The notes: generated by a model from the letters alone, not told the origin. A stretch of 64,000 bases of DNA from Candidatus Poseidoniaceae archaeon (GCA_028356125.1 JAOMTZ010000005.1:1-64000), one strand, 5' to 3'; counted from the first letter of the stretch, positions 1 to 8,767 are shown. Numbers and translations are program-made.

Positions 1-1906
1 TCTGAATTTGCTCATATGTACGTAATATGATACCTACGGCAAGCAGCAATCCCGTTCCAGAGGCATTACCTACCGTTCCAAGTAAATCCGCCCCTGCTGC
101 AAGTAATCCTACGAAAGCTCCAGAGAAGTAAGTCACTGGTGGAATATAACGCTCTAGAATACGCTCTAGAACAAGCGGATTCTTTCGGAACCCAGGAATC
201 TGCATTCCCGTACGTTCAATCTGTTTAGCAACGTCTTTTGAACCCATATTCGTAGTATCGATCCAGAACTTCGCGAATACCATCGAACCCACAGTCATCA
301 AAGTGACATAGAAGAATACGTGGCCACCTATTTGCCAAAGGTTGTGACCATAGATGTCACCCTCCTGGTTGAGAATCGGAATAAACCAATCATTCACACC
401 ACTAACCATCGAAGAATACCAGGCGAATCCGCCACTTGCTGTAGACGAACCTGGCTCATATGTCCCAATATATTCAGACATACTTCCCCAACCGTTCTTA
501 CCAAGTATTGGAGTCTTCTGCAACGTTGGATGGTTCCAGAATAGAAGAGTGAACATGTTGATGTTAGCAAGTAGAGCTGCCATCAAAATAACCGGAATGT
601 TAGATGCGTATACCAAGCGGATTGGATACTTACCACGGTGTCCACGAACCTTACCGTGAGTTAACGGCAATTCCAACTTACTTGATTCTGCATAAGCAAC
701 CACCAGGAATACTACTACGGAGGAGAATAATGCAATTACTGGATTGACGTGCGTCAGCAGAATCGTTTCGAAACCGTTGCTCGCAATCATCTCGCCGTTC
801 GACGCCTCCCTAAACATATAGAACATCATAGGCAAGGTACCCGATGGTGGATTTTGTATACTGTAACCCACACCAGAAGTTGCCGCTAGTGGGGACAATG
901 TACCTACGAATGTAGATTGAGCAACACCTGCTGCAATGAAGAGAGAGATACCAGATCCAATTCCCCACTTGCTTACAAGTTCGTCCAGTAAGAATACGAG
1001 ATAGGAACCTGCGAACAGTTGAGCAACGATAACGAAGTTAGCCCAACCCATCCCATAGTTGCTGATTAGAGCCTGAGTAGGGTCTAAGAAACCGTAGGTC
1101 TGAGGAATAGATTCGATTGGAATCATCAAAAGAACAAGCAATTTCTGTACGCCTTGGTACATTGCTTTGTCTTCAGAGTCTTGTAGATCAAGACGAATAA
1201 TCTTAGCACCTGCGAACAGTTGCATGATAATTGAACCTGTAACAATCGGTCCAATACCCAAATGCATGATGGTACCGGATGCACCAGCCATGATTGAACG
1301 GAAACCACTGAACAAGTCGAGAGCTTGTCCAGAAAGCCCCCAAAGCATGACGTTGGTCATAGCGAAGTAGATAATCAGAACAAGGGTTGTAGTCCACAAC
1401 TTCTCGTTAAATCTAACGTGGCGCTCAGGCTTAGTTATTGTAGGGTAAGTGTCTACGAATCGACGTAGTGCGTACAAACGGCTGCTCTTCTCGCCACTGT
1501 ACATGAAACTAGTAAGGGCTGCTGCTGCTCCAAAACCAAGCAGAATAACTCCGACTAGGAGATATCCAACTAGTTCTTGATGGGTTCCATCATACCAAGC
1601 GTTAGGTCGGCAATACCAAACTGCAACTCCGACGAAGGCTAACCACCCTAGCATCTTACCATAGCGTCCAATAATTGGAACTTCTTTTAGCCCCTCAGGT
1701 AGATCTTTGGTGAAACAAAGAATGATGTACGCAACATATGCAACTCCCATTCCAAATCCGAAGATTGCTCCATCTTGAACATTTTGAGATGCATTTCCGC
1801 CAAAGCCAAGGGCGGTTTCGAATGCTTCGTACTGCCAATAACCTAGCATACCAAAGTACAGTAGTCCAGTTAGGCCTACTGCCCAAGGGATTGATTGCTT
1901 GCCCAT
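1..1906 (-). CDS. secY: Preprotein translocase subunit SecY, C-terminus cut by window edge
   Basis: Pore subunit of the SecYE translocon in the cytoplasmic membrane. From the ATG at 1906 the frame stays open to base 1 (635 codons without reaching a stop). The family core starts near residue 147 with the archaeal signature TKPERHVRFNEKL, followed by the plug/pore region (GASGTIMHLGIGPIVTGSIIMQL) and SKWGIGSGISLFIAAGV. Before it lie about 145 extra residues with roughly four hydrophobic segments (WAVGLTGLLYFGML, IFGFGMGVAYVAYIIL, MLGWLAFVGVAVW, VGYLLVGVILLGFG), which ordinary archaeal SecY (about 440-490 residues in total) lacks. It is the last gene of the ribosomal operon, as in other archaea; AGGAGGAATG lies just upstream of the start. 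Confidence 0.95.
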   Translation of the reverse strand, partial: MGKQSIPWAVGLTGLLYFGMLGYWQYEAFETALGFGGNASQNVQDGAIFGFGMGVAYVAYIILCFTKDLPEGLKEVPIIGRYGKMLGWLAFVGVAVWYCRPNAWYDGTHQELVGYLLVGVILLGFGAAAALTSFMYSGEKSSRLYALRRFVDTYPTITKPERHVRFNEKLWTTTLVLIIYFAMTNVMLWGLSGQALDLFSGFRSIMAGASGTIMHLGIGPIVTGSIIMQLFAGAKIIRLDLQDSEDKAMYQGVQKLLVLLMIPIESIPQTYGFLDPTQALISNYGMGWANFVIVAQLFAGSYLVFLLDELVSKWGIGSGISLFIAAGVAQSTFVGTLSPLAATSGVGYSIQNPPSGTLPMMFYMFREASNGEMIASNGFETILLTHVNPVIALFSSVVVFLVVAYAESSKLELPLTHGKVRGHRGKYPIRLVYASNIPVILMAALLANINMFTLLFWNHPTLQKTPILGKNGWGSMSEYIGTYEPGSSTASGGFAWYSSMVSGVNDWFIPILNQEGDIYGHNLWQIGGHVFFYVTLMTVGSMVFAKFWIDTTNMGSKDVAKQIERTGMQIPGFRKNPLVLERILERYIPPVTYFSGAFVGLLAAGADLLGTVGNASGTGLLLAVGIILRTYEQIQ

Positions 1907-1978
1907 GTCACATTCCTCCTTTTTGTTGTGTTGTTGTACTATTCATGAAGATAACGGAGTAAACCTCGTGTGAGGTAC

Positions 1979-2392
1979 TCACTCCATCTCCTCTTCATCT
2001 TCGCCATCGCCTTCAATGGATCCGCCTGCTGCAGAGATTTTCTCTGCTGCCTTTGCTGACCATTCTCCAACGGTAACTGATATTGCAGTGCTGATTCTTC
2101 CAGATCCGAGAAGCTTATCGATTCCCATTTCAGTCAAATCTACTGAATCCTTTCCATTTGCCATTTCTTCCAAATCACTTACGTTGCAAGTGACGTGAAC
2201 GGTTCGAAGGCTTGGGTCACGGTTGAAACCATGCATTCCCCAGTGCCCTGGCATGTATTTGATACGAGTCATAACGCGGTGCTTGTTCATACCAGCATTA
2301 CCACGGCCTCCACGCTTACCTGCTCCACGTCCAGCCTTGTGGCCTCTTCCGTGTGTTCTGCAGCGTCCACGATGTTTGTTTGCTTTACTCAT
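1979..2392 (-). CDS. rpl15: 50S ribosomal protein L15 (uL15)
   Basis: Large-subunit protein. The N-terminus is the Gly/Arg-rich extension of the family (KANKHRGRCRTHGRGHKAG, GKRGGRGNAG) that threads into 23S rRNA. The start chosen is the ATG at 2392, because the GAGGTGA ribosome binding site overlaps the preceding stop and leaves normal spacing to it; GTG 2401 and ATG 2395 are also in frame. The C-terminus ends in an acidic tail (GDGEDEEEME). It lies between L30 and SecY in the canonical spc order. Confidence 0.95.
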   Translation of the reverse strand: MSKANKHRGRCRTHGRGHKAGRGAGKRGGRGNAGMNKHRVMTRIKYMPGHWGMHGFNRDPSLRTVHVTCNVSDLEEMANGKDSVDLTEMGIDKLLGSGRISTAISVTVGEWSAKAAEKISAAGGSIEGDGEDEEEME

Positions 2393-2402
2393 CATTCTCA
2401 CC

Positions 2403-2873
2403 TCAAATCATTCTCTCAACTAATGCTGAGATTTCGTCTCCACGAGCACCTAGGGCTCCTCCGACTACGAAGGAACGCTTTAGACCGCCCCAGCCCTTAG
2501 GACCGACAGGTGGATGAAGTCTGAATACACGCTTCATTTCAGGCAAGTCCTTGACGGTAGCATCGCCTGCAACGATAGCCGCTGCGAATTCCTTGATGGA
2601 TGCAAAATCGGTGTTTTCGTTGACATATTCGTCTGTGATTGGTTTATCACCCATCAAACGACCACGCTCTGTGATCATCTTTTCAACAAGTCCGACATCA
2701 GCATTACCCCAAGTAATGTAATCCTTAGCCTTCTGAAGCATTCCTTTGTACTGTGCGTTCTCAGGAATGATAACTGCGTGGTTAACACGAGTTAGATTCA
2801 GATAGTCCATAGTTTCTCTAATCGAGTGCTCAACTTTAACGTTAGAGCGAGCTCTTACAACAATCCAGGTCAT
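2403..2873 (-). CDS. rpl30: 50S ribosomal protein L30 (uL30)
   Basis: Long archaeal/eukaryotic-type L30 (156 residues against about 60 in bacteria). It starts with the family pattern TWIVVRARSNVKVEHSIRETM and ends with the L7-type RLHPP-GPKGWGGLKRSF segment. The start ATG overlaps the S5 stop in an ATGA arrangement, which points to translational coupling. Confidence 0.95.
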   Translation of the reverse strand: MTWIVVRARSNVKVEHSIRETMDYLNLTRVNHAVIIPENAQYKGMLQKAKDYITWGNADVGLVEKMITERGRLMGDKPITDEYVNENTDFASIKEFAAAIVAGDATVKDLPEMKRVFRLHPPVGPKGWGGLKRSFVVGGALGARGDEISALVERMI

Positions 2874-3637
2874 TCTAGTAGCCTCCCTTTGTGAATATAC
2901 AACTCAGCACGCTGAGATTCATTGACACGAGTACGGTTAATTGCTGCGAGTGCATTGAAGGTAGCAGCTGCATAATTGATTGTAGTACGTGTTTGTCCTT
3001 TGGTACGGGATAGAACATCGGAAATACCTGCGAGTTCAAGAACACGCTTTCCTGTTTCTCCAATAACCAATCCCTTACCAGACGGTGCTGACATGAGAGT
3101 TACACGAGTTGATCCTGCTTGTCCTTGTACCTTGAAAGGAACTGAAGTTCCAGGTCCTACGCTTGATTCCCATGAACCGTTACCACGCTGAACTTGAATC
3201 AGGTTGAGTTTAGCAGCGGTTAGAGCCTTACGGATAGTCTGTGCGACTTCCTTGCCCTTTGCCATTGCTAGACCAACATACCCGTCCTTGTTACCAACAC
3301 AAGCCATTACGTTGAATCTTACACGTCGACCGGAGTCAGTCATTCTCTGAACCATGTTAACCTTGATTACTTCATCTTCGAGGTTAGGAATCAATGCATC
3401 TACGATTTCAACTTCGCGGATTGGAAGACCAGAAGCAAGTGCTTGCTCGTAGGTAACTATTCTGCCAGCCATTACTTCACGGCCGAGTCTAGTCTTAGGT
3501 GACCAAGAGCGTAGAGCAGCTATTGCTTCGTCTGCAGATGTACGACGGCGGCGGCGGCCACCTTCGTTTTTCTCTTCTTCCTGTGGTGCAAAGGCCTTAA
3601 TCAGACCTGGTGCCATCTGGGATGTATCATCACTCAT
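2870..3637 (-). CDS. rps5: 30S ribosomal protein S5 (uS5)
   Basis: Small-subunit protein at the mRNA entry and decoding region. The start is taken as the ATG at 3637, preceded by GAGGAGG on the coding strand; an upstream in-frame ATG at 3676 would lie inside the L18 gene. The double-stranded-RNA-binding-like N-terminal domain (VTYEQALASGLPIREVEIVD to VGLAMAKGKEVAQ) is followed by the S5 C-terminal fold (GSTRVTLMSAPSGKGL). An Arg-rich N-terminal tail (GGRRRRRTS) precedes the core. Confidence 0.95.
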   Translation of the reverse strand: MSDDTSQMAPGLIKAFAPQEEEKNEGGRRRRRTSADEAIAALRSWSPKTRLGREVMAGRIVTYEQALASGLPIREVEIVDALIPNLEDEVIKVNMVQRMTDSGRRVRFNVMACVGNKDGYVGLAMAKGKEVAQTIRKALTAAKLNLIQVQRGNGSWESSVGPGTSVPFKVQGQAGSTRVTLMSAPSGKGLVIGETGKRVLELAGISDVLSRTKGQTRTTINYAAATFNALAAINRTRVNESQRAELYIHKGRLLE

Positions 3638-3638
3638 A

Positions 3639-4151
3639 TCAGAACGCCTCCTCAATCTTCGACTTGGTTGCTTCAACTATTGAAGCGTAAGAATCATCGA
3701 TGTGTGCGCCGTTAAGGCGGTCTTCGCCAGGAAGAACAGATTCCCCGTGAGGTATCTCTAATCCTGCATCGACCATTCCTTTCAGAGCAGCGAACACACG
3801 GTTTCCGTTTGAACTAGCAGCCAATCCAATGTCAAGCACTGCTTCATCGTGTCCAGCAGCAAGTGCGGACTTTCCGAGAGCGTAGCCTACAAGGTAGGAT
3901 GCTGGAATATTCTTGCGGGAGTTGGACTCAGGCCAGTCGTAGCGAGATACTAGATCGTCGCCAGTTACGGAGAGTTCAACTATGTCACCGTCTTTCTCCC
4001 AAGAGACAACTTGGCAGACTACACGAGTGTTAGAAACCCTAACAACTGCACGAGCGTTTCCACCCTTCAGTAGCTTTAGACGTCGGCGGTAGTCGGTTTC
4101 ACCTGTTCTTCGGCGACGGAATTGGTTGCGTTGTCGTGGACCTTGTGACAT
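3639..4151 (-). CDS. rpl18: 50S ribosomal protein L18 (uL18)
   Basis: 5S rRNA-binding protein of the central protuberance. It opens with the archaeal pattern RRRTGETDYRRRLKLLKGG. Later it shows the L18 core (RAVVRVSNTRVVCQVV; ASYLVGYALGKSALAAGHDEAVLDIGL) and the DGLEIPHGE-like segment. Length 170 fits the archaeal L18/L5e family. The start overlaps the L19e stop by one base (TAATG). Confidence 0.95.
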   Translation of the reverse strand: MSQGPRQRNQFRRRRTGETDYRRRLKLLKGGNARAVVRVSNTRVVCQVVSWEKDGDIVELSVTGDDLVSRYDWPESNSRKNIPASYLVGYALGKSALAAGHDEAVLDIGLAASSNGNRVFAALKGMVDAGLEIPHGESVLPGEDRLNGAHIDDSYASIVEATKSKIEEAF

Positions 4152-4627
4152 TACTGTTCACCTCCAATGGTGATTCCTTCAACGCCCATCTGAGCCTTCA
4201 TGTGGCCGATTGAACGGTATGAGCCACCCTTTGCCTTGAGGTAGTAGTGGCGGTATTGAGAACTCTTGAGAGTTCCATCTTCACGCATTCCTTTCAGAGC
4301 GCGACGCTGAGCACGTATGGTAGCCATCCACTGTTGCTTGCGAGGATTGCGAGCGTTAGCGGAACCGGATCTCTTTCCTTGACCCTTCTGGCGACCCTTT
4401 TTCTTCTGTTCTTGGCGCTTAAGAGCACGGACACGGGAAGTTCCCTTGATTGCCTTAGCCTTAATCCATCCATTACCGATAGCCTCACGGATATCTTCCT
4501 TCTGAACAGATTGTGCAACCTGGTCAAGATAGGATGGGTTGATCCAAACACGATGGACACCAACTTCTCTTCCTTCCATTACAGAAAGTATCTGAGCGGC
4601 CATCTTCTTTTGGTTAGTAATCTGCAT
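4151..4627 (-). CDS. rpl19e: 50S ribosomal protein L19e (eL19)
   Basis: Archaea/eukaryote-specific large-subunit protein. Signature elements are QKKMAAQILSVMEGREVGVHRVWINPS at the start, RSGSANARNPRKQQWM in the middle and the long basic helix ending YRHYYLKAKGGSYRS. The start ATG overlaps the L32e stop (ATGA), so the two are probably translationally coupled. Confidence 0.95.
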   Translation of the reverse strand: MQITNQKKMAAQILSVMEGREVGVHRVWINPSYLDQVAQSVQKEDIREAIGNGWIKAKAIKGTSRVRALKRQEQKKKGRQKGQGKRSGSANARNPRKQQWMATIRAQRRALKGMREDGTLKSSQYRHYYLKAKGGSYRSIGHMKAQMGVEGITIGGEQ

Positions 4628-5262
4628 CAGCGATCCCTCCTGCGGTTAAGGACTCTAATTCCCAATTCATCAGCACGTGAGTGAATAACTTCTCTCTTGC
4701 GGCCACCGACGGTAGAGCCAACACGTGCAGCTTGTGTCTCTGCATCCATGTTGTCTAAATCACTGGAATTGTGAACCATAACTTCTCGGAAACCGGATGG
4801 ATGTAGGCCATTTGCTGCCTTTACCTTACCGTGACCGATTCTTACTAGAGAACCACGGTACTTGTAATTGCGGCGTTGCTTGTTATCCATTCCGTGTGGA
4901 GCTCTCCATCCTGAGCGTGAAAGACGCTTGTAGCGGAACCATTCGGTTCTACGGAAGGATGGAGTTCCTTTCTTCTGAGCAGCACGTAGTGCTAGAGCCG
5001 CTTTCAGGTCATCAGATAGAACTGGCTTTTGGCGAGCGACGTGTTCTTCATCAGCTTCCTCATCATCCCAGTCTTCATCTTCGTAATCATCAGATTCTTC
5101 GCTGACTTCTTCTTCAGCGACTTCTTCTTGTGCAGGTGCTGAATCTTCAGCACCATCTTGTAGGCGTGCAATCAAGTCTGCTTTCTTTCCAGAAACAGGT
5201 AAGCCTGCCTCTTTTAGCAACTCTTTGAGTTCAGCAACTGTCATTTTATCGTAATCACTCAT
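4627..5262 (-). CDS. rpl32e: 50S ribosomal protein L32e (eL32) with N-terminal SAP-like domain
   Basis: The C-terminal about 130 residues are eL32 (FRRTEWFRYKRLSRSGWRAPHGMDN, GLHPSGFREVMVHN, RAATVGGRKREVI-type end). In front of it sit about 37 residues reading YDKMTVAELKELLKEAGL then SGKKADLIARLQ, the helix-turn-helix pattern of SAP domains, joined by an acidic linker of about 40 residues (EEVAEEEVSEESDDYEDEDWDD). The start is the ATG at 5262 behind GGAGGAATTGAC. SAP domains bind nucleic acid in other proteins; a role in rRNA binding here is inference. Confidence 0.93.
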   Translation of the reverse strand: MSDYDKMTVAELKELLKEAGLPVSGKKADLIARLQDGAEDSAPAQEEVAEEEVSEESDDYEDEDWDDEEADEEHVARQKPVLSDDLKAALALRAAQKKGTPSFRRTEWFRYKRLSRSGWRAPHGMDNKQRRNYKYRGSLVRIGHGKVKAANGLHPSGFREVMVHNSSDLDNMDAETQAARVGSTVGGRKREVIHSRADELGIRVLNRRRDR

Positions 5263-5275
5263 GTCAATTCCTCCA

Positions 5276-5815
5276 TCATACCTTCTCAATCAGGTAAATT
5301 CCGTCCTGGAATACACGTCGGTCACGCTTCTTTATGGTTGTAGAGCGTTCGATATTAGCTGCAGTCTGACCGACTGCTTCCTTATCGATGCCGCTCACGA
5401 CGACTTCAGTCTTGTTTTGAACCTTGACTTCTACGCCGTTGAGTATTGCTGCAGATCTTGGGACACGCTCTCCGAAGTAATTGTTTACTACGAATTCGTT
5501 GCCCTTTACTGCTAGTGTCATAGGGAAGTGAGAATACAGTGCTTTCAATGTGTACTTGAAACCATCAGTTACTCCTTTCACCATGTTGTTCAGGTGTGCA
5601 TTCCATGTTCCCGCAAGAGCTCTCTCTTTACGGCGAGGAAGATCGATGCGAACGATTAGGGCGCCGCCTTCTTTGAAAACGTCATGTCGTGGACTTGCGA
5701 ATTCTCTAGATAGGCTACCCTTAGGGCCTGTGATTGTGATCATATCACCATCAATCGTTGCAGAAACTCCTTCTGGAATTTCTACTGTGTGTTCTATTCG
5801 GTCTAATTTTACCAT
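5276..5815 (-). CDS. rpl6: 50S ribosomal protein L6 (uL6)
   Basis: Large-subunit protein near the factor-binding site. Two L6 repeats are visible; the first begins EHTVEIPEGVSATIDGDMITITGPKG and the second includes YSHFPMTLAVKGNEFVVNNYFGER. The start is the ATG at 5815 with TGAGGTGATT upstream; the frame extends a few codons further but into the S8 gene. Confidence 0.95.
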   Translation of the reverse strand: MVKLDRIEHTVEIPEGVSATIDGDMITITGPKGSLSREFASPRHDVFKEGGALIVRIDLPRRKERALAGTWNAHLNNMVKGVTDGFKYTLKALYSHFPMTLAVKGNEFVVNNYFGERVPRSAAILNGVEVKVQNKTEVVVSGIDKEAVGQTAANIERSTTIKKRDRRVFQDGIYLIEKV

Positions 5816-5825
5816 TCTAATCACC

Positions 5826-6215
5826 TCAGAATACATATGCTAGGAGTTTTCCACCGATTCGGCTATCCTTAGCATCTTTGTGGTGCATAATACCACTGTT
5901 AGTTGTCAAAATCAGTAGTCCGAAATCTTGTGCAGGTAGGTAACGACCTTCCCACTTATCGAACTCCTGGCGGCGGACTGAGTGGCGTGGCTTAACAACG
6001 CCACATTCGTTTATGGCGCCGCGAAGTTGCACAATGAAGCTGCCTCCACGTCCGTCGTCGTTCTTCTCAATCGCTCCGACATAGCCGGAGGTTTGCATAA
6101 TCTCTAGTACAGATCCAAGTAATTTGGATGCTGGAGATAAATCTACGTTGTACTTACCAGCTTGCTCTGCATTGTAGAGTTTTGCTAGTGCATCATTAAG
6201 GGGGTCAAACTGCAT
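5826..6215 (-). CDS. rps8: 30S ribosomal protein S8 (uS8)
   Basis: Primary 16S rRNA-binding protein. It begins DPLNDALAKLYNAEQAGK and ends with the family signature GLLILTTNSGIMHHKDAKD. The 129-residue length is normal for archaeal S8. The ATG at 6215 is chosen because AGGTGATTATG provides the binding site; the frame holds two earlier Met codons within nine bases. Confidence 0.95.
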   Translation of the reverse strand: MQFDPLNDALAKLYNAEQAGKYNVDLSPASKLLGSVLEIMQTSGYVGAIEKNDDGRGGSFIVQLRGAINECGVVKPRHSVRRQEFDKWEGRYLPAQDFGLLILTTNSGIMHHKDAKDSRIGGKLLAYVF

Positions 6216-6225
6216 CATAATCACC

Positions 6226-6378
6226 TCAATTCATTTTCTTAAATCCTATTTCAGGAGCAACGTCACGGAAACACTGTCTGCAAAGACGCAGTCCGTGGCG
6301 GCGGATCATTCCTCTTCGGCGTCCACATCTGCGGCAGCCGTTTGTTCTTCCAATACTTTCACCATGATCTCGAGCCAT
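6226..6378 (-). CDS. rps14: 30S ribosomal protein S14 (uS14), zinc-binding short form
   Basis: A 50-codon gene filling the gap between S8 and L5. Translation gives [20 protein letters not shown] then [19 protein letters not shown] and ends FKKMN. The two CxxC pairs (CRRC and CRQC) form the zinc knuckle of the short archaeal/eukaryotic S14 (S29) type. GGAGGAGTGA stands just before the ATG. Position L5-S14-S8 is the expected spc order. Confidence 0.95.
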   Translation of the reverse strand: MARDHGESIGRTNGCRRCGRRRGMIRRHGLRLCRQCFRDVAPEIGFKKMN

Positions 6379-6380
6379 AT

Positions 6381-6908
6381 TCACTCCTCCAAGATTTTGA
6401 TGCCAAAATTCTCAACAAACCATGCTCTGGCTTCATCAGCATTGGTTCGGTGGCTTTGTGCAACTTTTGCACTGCGACGTCGGCGGCGGCTGACACGGTG
6501 GCCAGGCCTCTCTAGCACGATGTTAATGTCCATGCCAAAGATTCCGATATCTGGATCGTACTTTTGTTCAGGTAGGTCGGTATAGTCAGGAATACCGAAT
6601 GAAAGGTTACCAGTTCTATCAAAGTTCCATGATGGGATTGTGTTCTCACGTACCCAGAATGCATCCTTTAGGAAACTCTTGATTGACTCTTGGTCTCTCA
6701 TAGTAGCCTTGCATCCTATTGGGAATCCAACACGGACCTTCAGGTCACGGTTTTGTTGCTTACCCAGAGTTCTTACTGGAGTAACTCCAGTAACTAGATT
6801 CAGTACCTTCTCTGCGTTGGTAAGGCGATCTCCACCTTCACCGACACCGATGTTTACTACAACCTTAACGATTTGAGGAATAGACATTGGGTTTACTGTC
6901 TCACTCAT
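6381..6908 (-). CDS. rpl5: 50S ribosomal protein L5 (uL5)
   Basis: 5S rRNA-binding protein of the central protuberance. Recognisable by [44 protein letters not shown] and [24 protein letters not shown], all characteristic of archaeal L5. The start is the ATG at 6908 with GGAGGTGAGCC upstream. It overlaps the S4e stop by four bases. Confidence 0.95.
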   Translation of the reverse strand: MSETVNPMSIPQIVKVVVNIGVGEGGDRLTNAEKVLNLVTGVTPVRTLGKQQNRDLKVRVGFPIGCKATMRDQESIKSFLKDAFWVRENTIPSWNFDRTGNLSFGIPDYTDLPEQKYDPDIGIFGMDINIVLERPGHRVSRRRRRSAKVAQSHRTNADEARAWFVENFGIKILEE

Positions 6909-7606
6909 TGGCTCACCTCCACACCAGGTAGTGTGCAATTACCGACAGAGAATACGTTGTCAGTAACTGTACCGAACCCGTCGAATTCGACTTCGTTCGA
7001 CATACTGGAACGCTTGACAATAACATCAGTTACGTCTGCAAGTTTTCCAACGTGAACTCCACCAACTAACATACAGCGAGTTCCCTCTCCGAACTTGATG
7101 TGTTCGAGGACCTTCTGCTCTGGTAGTGAAATCTTCAGAGAATCACCAGTCTTGTGTTCAGATGCATCATCGACAATGATGTTGCGTCCGTCGTGTAGGT
7201 GAACCTGTGTCTTTCCGCCCTTGATAGTGGACTTTCCTTCAACACGGCAAACCTTCCAACCTGCTTCATCAGCAGAGATTGGGCGGTATCGAAGACGACC
7301 GTTTGTGTCAAGTACACAGCGGTAGTTTTCGTCGCCTAGTGTTAGAACATCCATTACACCAACTCCACGGCGTGTGTCCTTGACAATTCGACCATCGACC
7401 TTAGCAAGGCCATTGTGTAGAATTGTGCGGACTTCACGAGTAGATCGTGCTAGACCAATAACATCTCTAATTACAATATTTAGAGGCATACATCTCTCAA
7501 GACTGTGAGCACCTGCACGAGGACGGGTTACCCAAACTGTTGTCTTGCGTGGAAGAGGCCAGCTACGAGGGATGGCCAATCGCTTCAAATGACTACTACT
7601 TCCCAT
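6905..7606 (-). CDS. rps4e: 30S ribosomal protein S4e (eS4)
   Basis: Archaea/eukaryote-specific small-subunit protein. It shows the usual order: N-terminal HLKRLAIPRSWPLPRKTTVWVTRPRAG, an S4-type RNA-binding segment (REVRTILHNGLAKVDGRIVKDTRRGVGVMDVL), and a KOW-like C-terminal region (CMLVGGVHVGKLADVTDV). The start is taken at the ATG 7606. Confidence 0.95.
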   Translation of the reverse strand: MGSSSHLKRLAIPRSWPLPRKTTVWVTRPRAGAHSLERCMPLNIVIRDVIGLARSTREVRTILHNGLAKVDGRIVKDTRRGVGVMDVLTLGDENYRCVLDTNGRLRYRPISADEAGWKVCRVEGKSTIKGGKTQVHLHDGRNIIVDDASEHKTGDSLKISLPEQKVLEHIKFGEGTRCMLVGGVHVGKLADVTDVIVKRSSMSNEVEFDGFGTVTDNVFSVGNCTLPGVEVSQ

Positions 7607-7611
7607 TTCAT

Positions 7612-8019
7612 TCAACTCCTGTCAGCGGTCAAGTGTTGCATTCGCAACTTGTCCGTCTCGTCTAACTTAGTGACGACGACGTTGGAGGAGTGGACCGGCA
7701 CTGCCTCTTCTCTGTTGTCAGACTTTGTAGCGGTAGCACCTTCGATGAAGATACGACCAGTATTGGATTCGACATTGATGACTTTACCCGAAAGTGGGTC
7801 AGCATTACGCTTTCCACCGACTCTCTTGCCGCCGTGTGCGTAATCGCCACGTACTACACGGACAGTGTCTCCGACACGGATTGTGACGGAGCGTAGTCCT
7901 GCAAGACGAGCGTCTGGTTTGTCTAATAATAGGCGAGAGCGTACACGCTTGCGCTTAATGTGCATAGGCGCGTTAGCTTGTGCTTTGCGCTGTTTTCCTG
8001 GTTTGCTGCTTTTGACCAT
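7612..8019 (-). CDS. rpl24: 50S ribosomal protein L24 (uL24)
   Basis: Assembly-initiating large-subunit protein. It carries the KOW motif (VRVVRGDYAHGGKRVGGK and GKVINVESNTGRIFIEGA), preceded by the archaeal N-terminus SSKPGKQRKAQANAPMHIKRKRVRS. TGAGGTGATTCA stands before the ATG. The C-terminal stretch (VHSSNVVVTKLDETDKLR) matches archaeal L24/L26e. Confidence 0.95.
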   Translation of the reverse strand: MVKSSKPGKQRKAQANAPMHIKRKRVRSRLLLDKPDARLAGLRSVTIRVGDTVRVVRGDYAHGGKRVGGKRNADPLSGKVINVESNTGRIFIEGATATKSDNREEAVPVHSSNVVVTKLDETDKLRMQHLTADRS

Positions 8020-8028
8020 TGAATCACC

Positions 8029-8427
8029 TCATACGATCTGTTTCGCAGTTGCTGCGATACGAGGCCAGCGTTCTGCTGCCTCACGTGATACAGGTCCTTT
8101 GATATCGGAACCTTGGACATCGCCTTTCTCATTTGTAATGACACAGGCGTTGTCTTCGAATTGAACCCAAGTACCGTCTACTCTACGGAATGGACGGCGT
8201 TGGCGTATTACTACTGCATTGAACATTTGACGGCGGGTTTCAGGGGTACCACGCTTTACTGAAATCTTGATCAAGTCCCCAACACCTGCTGCTGGGTAAC
8301 GGCGCATAGTACCACCGAGTTTGCTTACGTTGATTAGTTGCCCAATCTTTGCACCAGTGTTGTCAGCGACCTGAAGTCTAGCCATTGTAGGCAGACCACG
8401 GGTTTGCCTACCTGCGATTCCACGCAT
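8029..8427 (-). CDS. rpl14: 50S ribosomal protein L14 (uL14)
   Basis: Interface protein of the large subunit. Family patterns: ARLQVADNTGAKIGQLINVSKLGG, GVGDLIKISVKRGTPE and FNAVVIRQRRPFRRVDGTWVQFEDNACVI. The start codon overlaps the S17 stop (ATGA). The 132-residue length is normal. Confidence 0.95.
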   Translation of the reverse strand: MRGIAGRQTRGLPTMARLQVADNTGAKIGQLINVSKLGGTMRRYPAAGVGDLIKISVKRGTPETRRQMFNAVVIRQRRPFRRVDGTWVQFEDNACVITNEKGDVQGSDIKGPVSREAAERWPRIAATAKQIV

Positions 8428-8762
8428 CAGACTTCACCTCCGTTGTTCTCAATGACGCAGAATGAAACTGTCTTGGAAAGCGGACGGCATTCCATGATTT
8501 TCACTCTGTCACCTATTTCTACTCCACCAATACAGTTTGGAAGATGAGCTGAAAGTGCACTTGTGCGCTTTTCATATCGTTCATATTTCTGCATGTAACG
8601 AACATTGTCACGTTCGACAACTATCGTTTTTAGCATACCTAAACTAGCCACTGTTCCTTCAAGTACCTGGCCGCGAAGGCGCAGGGACCCATAGAACGGG
8701 CAATTCTCATCATCATCCCACTCACCGGTAGGGGGTTTTACATCAACTCCGATGTCGCGCAT
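8427..8762 (-). CDS. rps17: 30S ribosomal protein S17 (uS17)
   Basis: Early 16S rRNA-binding protein. It is recognisable by CPFYGSLRLRGQVLEGTVAS, RYMQKYERYEKRTSALSAHLP and IGDRVKIMECRPLSKTVSF. The start at ATG 8762 sits right after the Rnp1 stop; the frame is open three codons further upstream. Gene order Rnp1-S17-L14 is typically archaeal. Confidence 0.95.
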   Translation of the reverse strand: MRDIGVDVKPPTGEWDDDENCPFYGSLRLRGQVLEGTVASLGMLKTIVVERDNVRYMQKYERYEKRTSALSAHLPNCIGGVEIGDRVKIMECRPLSKTVSFCVIENNGGEV

Positions 8763-8767
8763 CGTAA

